From positions 124,001 to 188,000 of the forward strand of contig QZFT01000023.1 in NCBI GenBank assembly GCA_003600225.1: DNA of 64,000 nt, in the 5' to 3' direction. A program made the translations under genes and the position numbers. This DNA is from Pseudonocardiaceae bacterium YIM PH 21723. GTDB lineage: Bacteria > Actinomycetota > Actinomycetes > Mycobacteriales > Pseudonocardiaceae. Of this stretch, positions 1 to 9,133 are shown in pieces (positions within the stretch are counted from its first letter, which is position 1; the number at the start of each line of letters is the position of its first letter). The notes beneath the pieces were generated by a model. It did no database searches. It worked only from the letters and a program-made list of their open reading frames with translations, and was not told the DNA's origin.

Positions 1-300
1 GACGAGTTCCCGTTCGTCGGACCGGTTCCGCCGGCGGGTGAGGTAACCGATCGCCTCCAGCCGCTTGAGCATCGGGGACAGGGTGGCCGGTTCGGCGCGC
101 AGGGCCTGGCAGAGATCACGCACCGAGCGCGGCGAGCTTTCCCACAGGGCCAGCATGACCAGGTACTGGGGATGGGTGAGACCCATGGGCTCCAGCAGGG
201 GGCGGTACAGCGCGATCACCGAACGCGAGGCGATCGACAGGGCGAAGCAGACCTGCCGGTCCAACTTGAGGGGATCCTCCCCCAGGTCGATCTGCCGCAT
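1..300 (-). CDS. MarR-family regulator, OhrR-like (3' end outside window)
   Basis: The first 100 residues of a winged-helix MarR protein read from an ATG at 300 toward the window edge; the C-terminus is missing. The N-terminal run QVCFALSIASR followed by YRPLLEPMGLTHPQYLVML is typical of OhrR, the organic-peroxide sensor, and the Cys at about residue 18 corresponds to its redox-sensing cysteine. OhrR proteins repress a peroxide-detoxification gene and themselves, and release DNA when that Cys is oxidised. A near-perfect palindrome lies just upstream and is a likely operator. The gene it controls could be the divergent DUF5313 gene or lie beyond the window; no ohr is visible here. Confidence 0.8.
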   Translation of the reverse strand, partial: MRQIDLGEDPLKLDRQVCFALSIASRSVIALYRPLLEPMGLTHPQYLVMLALWESSPRSVRDLCQALRAEPATLSPMLKRLEAIGYLTRRRNRSDERELV

Positions 301-326
301 AAGCTTCCTCACTCCCACCATTATTT

Positions 327-349
327 AGTGCACTAACTGTTAGTGTACT
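327..349. promoter_or_regulatory. probable MarR/OhrR operator
   Basis: A 23-bp palindrome, AGTGCACTAAC-T-GTTAGTGTACT, with one mismatched pair, in an AT-rich patch between the divergent MarR gene (start 300) and the DUF5313 gene (start 377). Its position and symmetry suit a dimeric MarR repressor. That it is bound by this regulator is inference. Confidence 0.6.
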
Positions 350-376
350 TCACAGTCGAGTACGCATGGAGGAGCG

Positions 377-790
377 ATGGGAGCTGTACGCCCGAACCCG
401 GCACAGTGGCTCTGGTACGCGGTCGGCGGTCGCCTGCCGGCGAGGTTCAAGGAGTGGGTGCTGAGAGACGTGACCTGCCGGAGCTGGGGCTGGCGACACG
501 CCGGCCGCGCCACCCTGCTGATCGCCCCGCTCGCCCTCGGCATCCTGCTGCTGCCCCTACCGCTGGAGATCCGGGGATGCATGGCCGGGCTGTCCGCCAT
601 CGTCGGCTACTACTTCTCCTTCTCGTACCTGGAAGAAAGCTGCGAAGTGCGCGCTTCCAAGCACGGCCATCCCTACGGAGCTGCCGCCATGGTCCGCCAG
701 GCCGCCGACGCGGAGGCCAACGCCGAAGCCCACGCCCGCTACATAGCCCGCTACCGCCAAACCGAAAGCCCCCAAGAGCAAACGAACTAG
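377..790 (+). CDS. DUF5313 membrane protein
   Basis: A 137-residue protein beginning with the RPNPAQWLWYAVGGRLP pattern of the actinobacterial DUF5313 family, followed by WVLRDVTCRSW. Two hydrophobic stretches (about residues 46-64 and 68-82) suggest a small integral membrane protein with a charged, Ala-rich C-terminal tail. Function is unknown in the family. It is divergent from the MarR gene and may share its operator. Confidence 0.75.
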   Translation: MGAVRPNPAQWLWYAVGGRLPARFKEWVLRDVTCRSWGWRHAGRATLLIAPLALGILLLPLPLEIRGCMAGLSAIVGYYFSFSYLEESCEVRASKHGHPYGAAAMVRQAADAEANAEAHARYIARYRQTESPQEQTN

Positions 791-867
791 AAACCAGCCC
801 CACCAAACCAGCCCCAGCCCCAAGGCAACCACGCTGGTTCAGGAAGCCACCGCACCGTGGGGGGCAT

Positions 868-884
868 GGGGGGCTCGGCCCCCC
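868..884. terminator. G/C hairpin, possible terminator
   Basis: A 7-bp GC-only stem with a TCG loop between the end of the DUF5313 gene and the tRNA gene. It has no following T-run, so termination is only a possibility. The surrounding 791-946 shows no coding signal. Confidence 0.3.
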
Positions 885-946
885 AAAATCATTCGAGCGA
901 ACCGGGGAGGCGCCGCCAGGCGCCGACCAGAAAACTGCTGAGCGAG

Positions 947-1018
947 TGGACGCAGAGGGATTTGAACCCCCGACCGCTCGGGTGTAAACCGAGTGCTCTT
1001 CCGCTGAGCTATACGTCC
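947..1018 (-). tRNA. tRNA-Val(TAC)
   Basis: On the minus strand a complete cloverleaf can be folded: acceptor GGACGTA/TGCGTCC (one G-T pair), a D arm with AGCTCAGCGGAAGAGC, anticodon stem CTCGG/CCGAG with loop TTTACAC giving anticodon TAC (valine, GTA codons), and a T arm with GGTTCAAATCC. The 3' CCA is not encoded. Length is 72 nt without CCA. Confidence 0.95.
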
Positions 1019-1064
1019 CTGTCGTGCCGGGAAATCTTAACCGATCACCCGGCAGACTCACGAA

Positions 1065-1526
1065 TTACGCCAGTTCGGCGACGGCCTTCTTCCAAGCGGC
1101 CTGGTCACGGGCCTCACCGGGCTGGTTGACCTCGGCGAACCGGACGACACCCTCGGTGTCGATCAGGAAGGTGCCGCGGTTGGCCATGCCGGCCTTCTCG
1201 TTGAAGACGCCGTAGGCCTTGGCGGCCTCGCCGTGCGGCCAGAAGTCGGACAGCAGCGGGAAGCCGTAGTTCTGCTGGTCCTCCCACGCCTTGAGGCTGA
1301 ACACGGGGTCGGTGGACACCGCGAGCACCTGGACGTTGGCGTCGGCGAAGGTGCTCAGATCGTCCCGCAGCTCGCACAGCTCACCGGTGCAGATGCCGCT
1401 GAACGCGAACGGGTAGAAGACCACCAGCACGTTCTGCTTACCGGCGAAATCCGCCAGCGCGACCGGCTGCTTGTTCTGGTCCGCGAGGGAGAACTCGGGC
1501 GCCTTGACGCCAACCTCGACCGACAT
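1065..1526 (-). CDS. ahpE: AhpE-type peroxiredoxin
   Basis: A 153-residue thioredoxin-fold peroxiredoxin that reduces peroxides and peroxynitrite. The active-site region YPFAFSGICTGELC carries the peroxidatic Cys46, and a second Cys51 follows closely, which is not usual in one-Cys AhpE. The length fits the family. It sits next to DUF3052 and aceE, the same order as mycobacterial Rv2238c-Rv2239c-aceE. It is cytosolic, with no signal peptide, and probably transcribed alone because a strong hairpin separates it from DUF3052 upstream. Confidence 0.9.
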   Translation of the reverse strand: MSVEVGVKAPEFSLADQNKQPVALADFAGKQNVLVVFYPFAFSGICTGELCELRDDLSTFADANVQVLAVSTDPVFSLKAWEDQQNYGFPLLSDFWPHGEAAKAYGVFNEKAGMANRGTFLIDTEGVVRFAEVNQPGEARDQAAWKKAVAELA

Positions 1527-1554
1527 GCAATCCCCTTGTCACCGCACTCAGCTC

Positions 1555-1589
1555 CAGGTCGGCGCACTCGAGAAGAGTGCGCCGACCTG
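1555..1589 (-). terminator. 15-bp hairpin downstream of DUF3052
   Basis: A perfect 15-bp inverted repeat (CAGGTCGGCGCACTC / GAGTGCGCCGACCTG) with a 5-nt loop, between the DUF3052 stop and the ahpE start on the same strand. Most likely a terminator for DUF3052. Confidence 0.7.
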
Positions 1590-1609
1590 CTGTCGGCTGT
1601 GAGCCTATC

Positions 1610-2041
1610 TCAGCGCTTGGCTTTCGCCGTCTTGGGCGAGACAAGGCGAATACCTGCCCAGTCGTCCGCGACGCTGATGTTGGAGGTCTGAGCGAGGCCC
1701 GCGGTGGGAACCGCTTCGGCGATATCGCTCGGCTCCACGTAACCATCACGGCCGGTCTTGGGCGTCAGTACCCAGATCACGCCGTTCTCGGCAAGCGGTC
1801 CAATGGCGTTGATGAGGGCGTCCACGAGGTCGCCGTCGTCCTCGCGCCACCAGAGGATGACGACATCCACGACCTCGTCCGCGTCCTCATCAAGGAGTTC
1901 GCCGCCACAGCGTTCCTCGATAGCGGCACGAACATCGTCATCGACGTCCTCGTCCCAGCCAAGCTCCTGGACCACCTGGTCCGGCTCGATTCCGAGCCTA
2001 TCGGCGACACCGACTTTGCCGGTGTCTCCCGGGGCCACCAC
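1610..2041 (-). CDS. DUF3052 protein (Rv2239c-like)
   Basis: A 143-residue, very acidic soluble protein with the family start VGVADRLGIEPDQVVQELGWDEDVDDD and a core ending in WWREDDGDLVDALINA and VLTPKTGRDGYVEPSDI. Length and sequence match the conserved actinobacterial DUF3052 family found beside aceE and ahpE. Its biochemical role is unknown. It is divergent from aceE across a ~360-bp spacer. Confidence 0.85.
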   Translation of the reverse strand: MVAPGDTGKVGVADRLGIEPDQVVQELGWDEDVDDDVRAAIEERCGGELLDEDADEVVDVVILWWREDDGDLVDALINAIGPLAENGVIWVLTPKTGRDGYVEPSDIAEAVPTAGLAQTSNISVADDWAGIRLVSPKTAKAKR

Positions 2042-2403
2042 GGTCGTTCACTCCTCCATCTGCGGATAGCGGCGACCGAGAGTGTCGGGCGCCGCGACGC
2101 GGTTAAACAACTGTTGTCCTGCACTAGCGAACACCGGTGATGGCTACTACGCAACCGCCCACACCGGGACACGCCGTAGCAAACCATCTCTTGGGCCCGC
2201 GTGCTTGCGGACTTGCCATCGGGATCGCCCGAGCAGGCGACGGTGTTACTCGTCACCCAGCAGGTTAGGAACATGAGATTACAAGTTGTCTTCCACCACT
2301 TACCGACCGGTTCGCGCGCGCACGCGCGTAGGTATGTGGGAGTGTGGAGAGGTCCGGGCATCCTGCCCGGCCAACGACCTGAAGGAAGAGGCGAGGAGAA
2401 CCC
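2042..2403. other. divergent promoter region, DUF3052 / aceE
   Basis: A 362-bp non-coding spacer between two divergent start codons. It is less GC-rich than its surroundings (for example 2265-2300) and should hold both promoters. A purine-rich stretch GAAGAGGCGAGGAG (about 2384-2397) supplies the ribosome-binding site for the TTG start of aceE. I see no riboswitch fold. Confidence 0.5.
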
Positions 2404-5184
2404 TTGTCCCCGCAGAATCTTGGCAGTGCTGCCGGCGGAATCGGGACACCCCAACGGGTGCCGGTTATTCGGGACGGAGGTGCCGCGCACCTTCCGGACA
2501 TCGACCCGGTCGAGACCGCGGAGTGGCTGGAGTCGTTCGACAAGCTCCTGGAACACGCCGGTCCGCACCGTGCCCGCTACCTCATGCTCCGCCTGCTGGA
2601 GCGCGCCCGTCAGAGCCGGGTCGGCGTACCGTCGCTGACCAGCACCGATTACGTGAACACCATCCCCACCGAGGAAGAACCCTGGTTCCCCGGTGACGAG
2701 GAGACCGAGCGCCGCTACCGCGCCTGGATCCGGTGGAACGCCGCGGTGATGGTGCACCGCGCGCAGCGTCCCGGTGTCGGCGTCGGTGGCCACATCTCCA
2801 CCTACGCGTCCAGCGCCTCGCTGTACGAGGTCGGTTTCAACCACTTCTTCCGCGGCAAGAACGACCCGTCCGGTGGCGACCACATCTTCATCCAGGGTCA
2901 CGCCTCCCCGGGTATCTACGCCCGCGCGTTCCTCGAAGGCCGCCTGTCGGCCGACCAGCTGGACGGGTTCCGCCAGGAGCTGTCGCACGCCGGACCTGGC
3001 GGCGGCGTGCCCAGCTACCCGCACCCGCGGCTGATGCCGGACTTCTGGGAGTTCCCCACGGTGTCCATGGGTCTCGGCCCGATGAACGCCATCTACCAGG
3101 CACGATTCAACCGGTACCTGCACAACCGGGGGATCAAGCAGAACGACAGCCGGGTGTGGGCCTTCCTCGGCGACGGCGAGATGGACGAGCCGGAATCGCG
3201 TGGTCTGCTGCACGTCGCGGCCAACGAGGGCCTGGACAACCTGACCTTCGTGATCAACTGCAACCTGCAGCGCCTGGACGGCCCGGTGCGCGGTAACGGC
3301 AAGATCATCCAGGAGCTGGAGCGGTTCTTCCGGGGCGCCGGCTGGAACGTCATCAAGGTCGTCTGGGGCCGCGAGTGGGACTCGCTGCTGCACGCCGACC
3401 GGGACGCCGCGCTGGTGAACCTGATGAACACCACGCCGGACGGCGACTACCAGACCTACAAGGCCAACGACGGCGCCTATGTGCGCGAGCACTTCTTCGG
3501 CCGCGACCCGCGGACGAAGGAACTGGTCAGCGCCATGTCCGACCAGGACATCTGGAACCTCAAGCGCGGTGGCCACGACTACCGGAAGGTCTACGCGGCC
3601 TACCAGGCGGCCACCGAGCACGTCGGCCAGCCGACGGTGATCCTGGCCAAGACGATCAAGGGCTACGGCCTGGGCCCGCACTTCGAGGCGCGTAACGCCA
3701 CGCACCAGATGAAGAAGCTCAAGCTGGACGACCTGAAGCTGCTGCGCGACACGCTGCGGATCCCGATCACCGACTCCATGCTGGAGAAGGACCCGTCGCT
3801 GCCGCCGTACTTCCACCCGGGACAGGACTCCCCGGAGATCCAGTACCTGCAGGAGCGGCGGCGCAACCTGGGCGGCTTCCTGCCCGAGCGGCGGAACAAG
3901 TCCAAGGCGCTCGCCCTGCCGGATGACAAGGCCTACGACGTCATCAAGCGGGGCTCGGGCAAGCAGGAGGTCGCCACCACCATGGCGTTCGTCCGGCTGC
4001 TCAAGGAGCTCGCCAAGGACAAGGATCTCGGCCCGCGACTGGTGCCGATCATCCCGGACGAGGCCCGCACCTTCGGCCTGGACTCGATGTTCCCGACGGC
4101 GAAGATCTACAACCCGCAGGGGCAGACCTACACGTCGGTCGACTCGACGCTGATGCTGTCCTACAAGGAGAGCGAGCAGGGCCAGATCCTGCACGAGGGC
4201 ATCAACGAGGCCGGTTCCTCGGCGTCGTTCACCGCCGTGGGCTCCTCGTACGCCACACACGGCGAGCCGATGATCCCGATCTACATCTTCTACTCGATGT
4301 TCGGCTTCCAGCGCACCGGCGACAGCCTGTGGGCCGCGGCCGACCAGATGGTGCGCGGCTTCGTGCTGGGCGCCACCGCGGGCCGCACCACGCTGACCGG
4401 TGAGGGCCTGCAGCACAACGACGGGCACTCGCAGCTCCTCGCGGCGACCAACCCGGCCGTCGTGGCCTACGACCCCGCGTGGGCGTTCGAGGTCGCACAC
4501 ATCGTCAAGGACGGTCTGCGCCGGATGTACGGCGAGCAGGCCGAGGACATCTTCTACTACCTGACGATCTACAACGACCCGTACGTGCAGCCGGCCGAGC
4601 CGGAGAACCTGGACGTGGACGGGCTGCTGCGCGGCCTCTACCGCTTCCAGGCGGGCCGGGAGACCGACGGCCCGACCGTCCAGATCCTCGGCTCCGGCGT
4701 GGCCCTCCCGTGGGCACTCAAGGCCCAGCAGCTGCTCGCCGACGAGTGGAACGTGCGGGCGGACGTCTGGTCGGCCACCTCGTGGAACGAGCTCCGCAAG
4801 GAAGCGGTCGAGGTGGACCGGTTCAACCTGCTGCACCCGGGCAGCGAGCCCCGGGTGCCGTACGTGACCCAGGAGCTGGCCAAGGCGGCCGGCCCGGTGG
4901 TCGCGGTGTCCGACTGGATGCGTGCGGTTCCGGACCTGATCCGCCCGTGGGTGCCCACCGACATGGTCTCCCTGGGCACGGACGGCTTCGGCTTCTCCGA
5001 CACCCGCCCGGCCGCCCGCAGGCACTTCCTGGTCGACGCCGAGTCGATCACGGTCGCCGCCCTGAAGGTGCTCGCCGAGCGTGGCGAGGTCGACCCGTCG
5101 CTGGCCGTCCAGGCCGCCGAGAAGTACCGGATCGACGACGTGCAGGCCGCAGGCCCGCAGACCTCCGACCCGGGCGTCGCCTAG
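2404..5184 (+). CDS. aceE: pyruvate dehydrogenase E1, homodimeric type
   Basis: A 926-residue thiamine-diphosphate enzyme that decarboxylates pyruvate and passes the acetyl group to E2 lipoate. Family landmarks are present: the N-terminal [27 protein letters not shown] region, [20 protein letters not shown], the TPP/Mg motif [12 protein letters not shown] near residue 257, and [19 protein letters not shown] in the pyrimidine domain. The length is normal. The start is a TTG at 2404 with GAGGAG just upstream; the next in-frame methionines are deep in the conserved fold. A hairpin repeat follows 11 bp after the stop. Confidence 0.97.
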   Translation: MSPQNLGSAAGGIGTPQRVPVIRDGGAAHLPDIDPVETAEWLESFDKLLEHAGPHRARYLMLRLLERARQSRVGVPSLTSTDYVNTIPTEEEPWFPGDEETERRYRAWIRWNAAVMVHRAQRPGVGVGGHISTYASSASLYEVGFNHFFRGKNDPSGGDHIFIQGHASPGIYARAFLEGRLSADQLDGFRQELSHAGPGGGVPSYPHPRLMPDFWEFPTVSMGLGPMNAIYQARFNRYLHNRGIKQNDSRVWAFLGDGEMDEPESRGLLHVAANEGLDNLTFVINCNLQRLDGPVRGNGKIIQELERFFRGAGWNVIKVVWGREWDSLLHADRDAALVNLMNTTPDGDYQTYKANDGAYVREHFFGRDPRTKELVSAMSDQDIWNLKRGGHDYRKVYAAYQAATEHVGQPTVILAKTIKGYGLGPHFEARNATHQMKKLKLDDLKLLRDTLRIPITDSMLEKDPSLPPYFHPGQDSPEIQYLQERRRNLGGFLPERRNKSKALALPDDKAYDVIKRGSGKQEVATTMAFVRLLKELAKDKDLGPRLVPIIPDEARTFGLDSMFPTAKIYNPQGQTYTSVDSTLMLSYKESEQGQILHEGINEAGSSASFTAVGSSYATHGEPMIPIYIFYSMFGFQRTGDSLWAAADQMVRGFVLGATAGRTTLTGEGLQHNDGHSQLLAATNPAVVAYDPAWAFEVAHIVKDGLRRMYGEQAEDIFYYLTIYNDPYVQPAEPENLDVDGLLRGLYRFQAGRETDGPTVQILGSGVALPWALKAQQLLADEWNVRADVWSATSWNELRKEAVEVDRFNLLHPGSEPRVPYVTQELAKAAGPVVAVSDWMRAVPDLIRPWVPTDMVSLGTDGFGFSDTRPAARRHFLVDAESITVAALKVLAERGEVDPSLAVQAAEKYRIDDVQAAGPQTSDPGVA

Positions 5185-5195
5185 CTACAGCACCT

Positions 5196-5248
5196 CCGAA
5201 GTTGGCGATGTCCGGGAATGCACTTCTCCCGAACATCGCCAACTTCGG
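5196..5248. repeat. palindromic hairpin repeat, copy 1
   Basis: A 53-bp element with 22-bp arms starting CCGAAGTTGGCGATGTCCGG and one mismatch, in terminator position just after aceE. It is a slightly diverged member of the family seen at 14710, 30881, 36802 and 54682. It probably terminates aceE. Confidence 0.8.
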
Positions 5249-5307
5249 GCCGATGAGTTTTCGCCCGCCCACCCGTCTACCTCCCAGACACCGACGAGGG
5301 AGTAGCC

Positions 5308-5916
5308 ATGGGCCGGATCCACATCGAAATGTTCGCCACCCTGGACCTGGTCGGGCAGGCGCCCGGCGGTCCCGAGGAGGACCCGGTCGGCTTCCCGTTC
5401 GGCGGCTGGCAGGCACCGTTGATGAACGAGGTCACCGGCACGCAGATCGTCAACGCCTACGAGGGCACGGACGCCCTGCTGCTGGGCAGGCGGACATACG
5501 ACATCTTCGCCGCCTTCTGGCCGCACCAGGACGACGTGTTCGGCAAACTCTTCAACCGCATCCCGAAATATGTGGCCTCCCAGGGCAAGCCCGACCTCTC
5601 CTGGGCCGGATCCACCCAGCTGGGCCCCGACCTGGTGAGCGCGGTGCGCGAGATCCGGGACCGGCACGAGCAGGTGACGGTCGTCGGCAGCCTGAACCTG
5701 GTGCAGACCCTGTTGCGGGAGAAGCTCTTCGACCGGCTCGACCTCTGGGTGCACCCGATCATGCTGGGCGTCGGGAAGAAGGTGTTCGAGGGTGGAGTGG
5801 TACCCACGAACCTCACCCTGCTCGAACCGCCGGTGGCGGGCGGGAAGGGCTCCGTGCTCCTGCGCTACGGACTCGTCGAGGGAACTCCGGCCACCGGAGA
5901 CATGACCGCCATGTAA
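5308..5916 (+). CDS. RibD C-terminal / dihydrofolate reductase-fold protein
   Basis: A 202-residue reductase-fold protein: MGRIHIEMFATLDL at the start, then GTDALLLGRRTYDIFAAFWP, VVGSLNLVQTLLREKLFDRLDLWVHPIMLGVGKKVF. This is the RibD_C/YyaP-YwjB family, related to DHFR and riboflavin reductases; members bind NADPH but most substrates are unknown. An SD GACGAGGGAG precedes the ATG. No partner genes point to riboflavin synthesis, so the substrate is left open. Confidence 0.8.
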   Translation: MGRIHIEMFATLDLVGQAPGGPEEDPVGFPFGGWQAPLMNEVTGTQIVNAYEGTDALLLGRRTYDIFAAFWPHQDDVFGKLFNRIPKYVASQGKPDLSWAGSTQLGPDLVSAVREIRDRHEQVTVVGSLNLVQTLLREKLFDRLDLWVHPIMLGVGKKVFEGGVVPTNLTLLEPPVAGGKGSVLLRYGLVEGTPATGDMTAM

Positions 5917-5944
5917 GACTCCTTGCCGACACAAGGGGGCAGTC

Positions 5945-6832
5945 ATGCACGTGGTGATCGGTTACGGCCCGGCCGGCAAGGCCACCGCCCGGCTCTTGGC
6001 CTCGCAGGGACAGCAGGTCCGGGTGATCACCCGGACGGCCAGGCCCGCGGAATCCGGCATCGAGCACGTGACCGGGGTGTCGGCCGAGAACACCGGCGAC
6101 GCCACGGTGATCTACGACTGCTCCGGCCTGCCCTACCCGCGCTGGGCGCACGACTTCCCGCCCCTGGCCGCCTCGGTTCTCCAGGCAGCCAGGGACGCCG
6201 GCGCGGTGCTGGTCATCCTGAGCAACCTCTACGGCTACGGACCGGTGGACACCCCGATCACCGAGGACCTGCCGTTGCAGGCGACCACGGTGAAGGGCCG
6301 CGTCCGCGCGGACATCTGGCAGCGGGCGTCCGGCTACGAGAAGGCGGTGGAGGCCCGCGCATCGGATTTCTACGGCCCGGAGATCGTCGAGGGCGGCCAC
6401 CTGGCCGGGCGGGCCATTCCGCAGCTGCTGCGGGGCAAACCGGTGCAGTTACTGGGCGACCCGTCGCTGCCGCACAGCTGGACCTACGTCCCCGACGTCG
6501 CCGAGGCCCTGGTGCGGCTCGGCGCCACCGAATCGGCCTGGGGCCAGGCGTGGCACGTACCCACCCTGCCCGCGTTGTCCGCGCACGCCATGCTGGACGC
6601 CCTGGCCGATCACGGTGACCTGCCGCGGATCCCGGTCCGGCAGCTGTCGCCGTTCCTGATCCGCACCATGGGACTGGCCTCACCGCTGCTGCGCGAACTC
6701 CAGGAGATCCGCTACCAGTTCGACCGGCCCTTCGCGGTGGACTCCAGCCGGTTCACCACGGAGTTCGGCGTGGAGCCCACTCCCCTGGATCAGCAGCTGG
6801 CGGCGACACTCAGCTGGTGGCGGGCCAGGTAG
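5945..6832 (+). CDS. NAD(P)-dependent epimerase/dehydratase family protein
   Basis: A 295-residue Rossmann-fold short-chain (extended) dehydrogenase. The N-terminal MHVVIGYGPAGKATARLLA is the nucleotide-binding glycine motif, and VLVILSNLYGYGP plus the downstream WTYVPDVAEALVRLG fit NAD-dependent epimerases. The canonical YxxxK is weak: GYEKAVEARASDFYGP provides YEK. The substrate is not evident. The gene is convergent with the HAD gene and overlaps it by 23 bp. Confidence 0.75.
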   Translation: MHVVIGYGPAGKATARLLASQGQQVRVITRTARPAESGIEHVTGVSAENTGDATVIYDCSGLPYPRWAHDFPPLAASVLQAARDAGAVLVILSNLYGYGPVDTPITEDLPLQATTVKGRVRADIWQRASGYEKAVEARASDFYGPEIVEGGHLAGRAIPQLLRGKPVQLLGDPSLPHSWTYVPDVAEALVRLGATESAWGQAWHVPTLPALSAHAMLDALADHGDLPRIPVRQLSPFLIRTMGLASPLLRELQEIRYQFDRPFAVDSSRFTTEFGVEPTPLDQQLAATLSWWRAR

Positions 6833-7463
6833 CGACCCAGTCCAGCAGTTCCGGATCGGTCAGCGATCCGAGGACCACGTCCGCCGGGAACGCGTGCAGC
6901 GTGGGCACGGCGATCAACGGCACCCCGGCGGCCTGAGCGGACCGGCCGCCGGTCGGCGAGTCCTCGAAGGCCAACGCCGACGCGGGCGACACGCCCAGCC
7001 GCCGACAGGCCTCCAGATACAGATCCGGCGCGGGCTTCGGCGAAGCGACCTCGTCGGCGGCCACGCTGACCTCGAAGGAGAACCCGCCCCGGCCGAGGGC
7101 CACGTCCAGCATCGAGCGCACCGAATTGCTGGCCACCGCAACGGGAACCAGGGCCGACACCCGGGCGACGAGCTCGACGGCGCCGGGCAGCGGCTCGGCC
7201 TTGGCCGCGACGATCTCGGTGACCGCCCGCACCAGGTCGTCGGTCGCCTCGGCAGCGGATGCCCCGGTCAGCGAGGCGATCACCTGCCCGGCCTGCTCCA
7301 CGGACTTGCCGATGACCAGCGCCTTCTGCTCGGGTCCGAACGGCAGGCCGTAGCGGGCGAACAGCTCGGTCTCCGCGATGGTCCAGCAGGGTTCGGTGTC
7401 CATCAGCAGGCCGTCGCAGTCGAAGACGACCGCGCGCGGCGGCCGCAGATTCCCCAGTGTCAT
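6810..7463 (-). CDS. HAD-superfamily hydrolase, subfamily IA
   Basis: A 217-residue phosphatase-like protein. Motif I is VVFDCDGLLMDTE with the nucleophile Asp15 and general acid Asp17. A helical cap follows, motif II is VAVASNS, and the C-terminal motif is ALAFEDSPTGGRSAQAAG. This is the beta-phosphoglucomutase/phosphoglycolate phosphatase type that acts on small phosphorylated metabolites; the exact substrate is unknown. The stop-start overlap (4 bp) with the upstream TetR gene suggests co-transcription. Confidence 0.85.
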   Translation of the reverse strand: MTLGNLRPPRAVVFDCDGLLMDTEPCWTIAETELFARYGLPFGPEQKALVIGKSVEQAGQVIASLTGASAAEATDDLVRAVTEIVAAKAEPLPGAVELVARVSALVPVAVASNSVRSMLDVALGRGGFSFEVSVAADEVASPKPAPDLYLEACRRLGVSPASALAFEDSPTGGRSAQAAGVPLIAVPTLHAFPADVVLGSLTDPELLDWVATWPATS

Positions 7464-8041
7464 ACGGGCGACGATATCGGGAGAGCGAGCAGTCGCACCG
7501 CCACGGCGCAGGCGTGCGCATAGGCCTCGTCGAAGGTGTGCATACCGTCGGAGACGAGCGCGCCCTCATGCAGCAGCATGATGCCGCGCGCGGTGGCGCT
7601 CGGATCCGTCGTGCCGGCCGCGATGTCCGTGAACAGCCGCAGCATCCACGTTTTCTGCCCCACGATCACCTCGTAGGCGGGGTGGGCCGGGTCGCTGATC
7701 TCCGCGTGGGCGTTGATCATGCTGCAGCCCTTGCCGCTGTGCTCGGCCGCCCATCGCGCGGACGCGTCGAACACCGCGCGCAACCGCTCCGCGGGCTCCT
7801 CGCCCGCCGCGGCCAGGATCGGGTCGAGGAACGCTCGCCACCGGTGGTCCCGCGCCCTGAGGTACTCGACCACGAGCCGTTCCTTCGAGCCGAACCGGCC
7901 GTAGAGCGTTTTCTTCGTCACCCCGGCGCGTTCGGCGATCAGATCGACTCCGACCGCATGGATGCCATGCGCGTAGAACAGCGCGTCGGCAGCGGCCAGT
8001 ACCGCACGCGCCTTGGGCGTCCACTCGATCACCGTGTCCAT
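7460..8041 (-). CDS. TetR-family repressor
   Basis: A 193-residue TetR protein with the N-terminal helix-turn-helix FYAHGIHAVGVDLIAERAGVTKKTLYGRFGSKERLV and a divergent ligand domain. The ATG at 8041 is preferred over longer in-frame starts because those would run through the operator and the divergent gene. It is divergent from an EamA transporter, with an inverted repeat spanning both starts, so it probably represses the transporter and itself. Confidence 0.88.
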   Translation of the reverse strand: MDTVIEWTPKARAVLAAADALFYAHGIHAVGVDLIAERAGVTKKTLYGRFGSKERLVVEYLRARDHRWRAFLDPILAAAGEEPAERLRAVFDASARWAAEHSGKGCSMINAHAEISDPAHPAYEVIVGQKTWMLRLFTDIAAGTTDPSATARGIMLLHEGALVSDGMHTFDEAYAHACAVAVRLLALPISSPV

Positions 8042-8048
8042 CTGTTGA

Positions 8049-8097
8049 GTATACCGATCTGTGTACTCTTGGGTCATGAGTAAACAGATCGGTATAC
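8049..8097. promoter_or_regulatory. TetR operator covering the EamA start
   Basis: Perfect 14-bp arms GTATACCGATCTGT (8049-8062) and ACAGATCGGTATAC (8084-8097) flank a 21-bp centre that contains the transporter ATG at 8076. The right arm lies inside its first codons. Such an arrangement would let the adjacent TetR protein block both divergent promoters. Confidence 0.75.
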
Positions 8098-8999
8098 CCC
8101 TGCGGCGGTCCACCCTCGTGACTCTCGGACTCGGCGCCCTGTTCGTCCTCTGCTGGTCCTCCGGATTCATCGGAGCGAAACTCGGGGCTACCGGCGCGCC
8201 CGTCACGACCGTCCTCATGTGGCGATCCCTGCCGCTCGCGGTGCTATTGGCGCCGTTACTGACCCGTCCGGGCCCCGGACTGGGGCGCCAGGTGGCGATC
8301 GGCGTCCTCTCACAGGCGGCGTACCTGCTGACGGTCTATTGGGCCATCGGGCTCGGCGTCAACACCGGCACGACCGCGTTGATCGACGGCATCCAGCCGT
8401 TGGTCGTCGCGGCACTGGCCGGCCCGCTGCTCGGGACCGCGGTGACCGGTCGCCAGTGGCTCGGGCTCGGTACCGGCCTCGCCGGCGTGCTGCTGGTGAT
8501 CGTCGCGGACGCCGGCGCGGCGGGCCCGGGCACACCGTGGTGGGCCTACCTGGTGCCCTTCGCCGGGATGGGGTGCCTGGTCACGGCGACCTTCCTCGAC
8601 CGGGGCGCCCGGCACCGTCCGTCGCCGGCACGAGCTCTCGCGATCCACTGCGCCTCGTCGGGCGTCGTGTTCACCGCTCTGGCACTCGCGGCCGGTGAGG
8701 CCGTGCCGCCGGCGGCACCCGGGTTCTGGATCGCCATGGCATGGCTGATCGTTTTCGCCACCTTCGGCGGCTACGGGCTCTATTGGCTGCTGCTGAACCG
8801 CACGGGTGTCACCACGGTGAACACGCTGATGTTCCTGATCCCGGCCGTCACCGCCCTCTGGGGCACGGCCATGTTCGGCGAACCCTTCACGGTTTTCACC
8901 GCCACCGGTCTGGCACTGGCGTTGCTCGCGACCGCGCTCGTCACCGCCCGCCCCGTAGGTACTTCGCCTCACAATCAGCCGGTGGAGCAATACACATAG
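8076..8999 (+). CDS. EamA/DMT-family transporter
   Basis: A 307-residue membrane protein with about ten hydrophobic helices in two EamA repeats. Family signs include LFVLCWSSGFIGAKLGA at the first helix and GVNTGTTALIDGIQPLVVA in the first repeat, then NRTGVTTVNTLMFLIPAVTALWG in the second. DMT proteins of this kind export amino acids or drugs. The ATG at 8076 lacks a clear Shine-Dalgarno, so a leaderless mRNA is possible. Control by the neighbouring TetR is likely. Confidence 0.87.
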   Translation: MSKQIGIPLRRSTLVTLGLGALFVLCWSSGFIGAKLGATGAPVTTVLMWRSLPLAVLLAPLLTRPGPGLGRQVAIGVLSQAAYLLTVYWAIGLGVNTGTTALIDGIQPLVVAALAGPLLGTAVTGRQWLGLGTGLAGVLLVIVADAGAAGPGTPWWAYLVPFAGMGCLVTATFLDRGARHRPSPARALAIHCASSGVVFTALALAAGEAVPPAAPGFWIAMAWLIVFATFGGYGLYWLLLNRTGVTTVNTLMFLIPAVTALWGTAMFGEPFTVFTATGLALALLATALVTARPVGTSPHNQPVEQYT

Positions 9000-9133
9000 A
9001 TCCGACCAAGGCGGAATCCACTGAATGCAGGGAAAATGTCCGCTTTGTACACTTTCACCATAAACTGGGTTTCTACCCCGGATAGCTCGGTAATCCTGCC
9101 GCCGTCCCAGTCGGACGAGAAAAAGGAGAAACC

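Noticed and set aside
1777-5025. Very long minus-strand open frame opposite aceE
   Set aside because: It is the antisense of a clear aceE gene and has Arg/Val/Gly/Leu-rich shadow composition with no domain.
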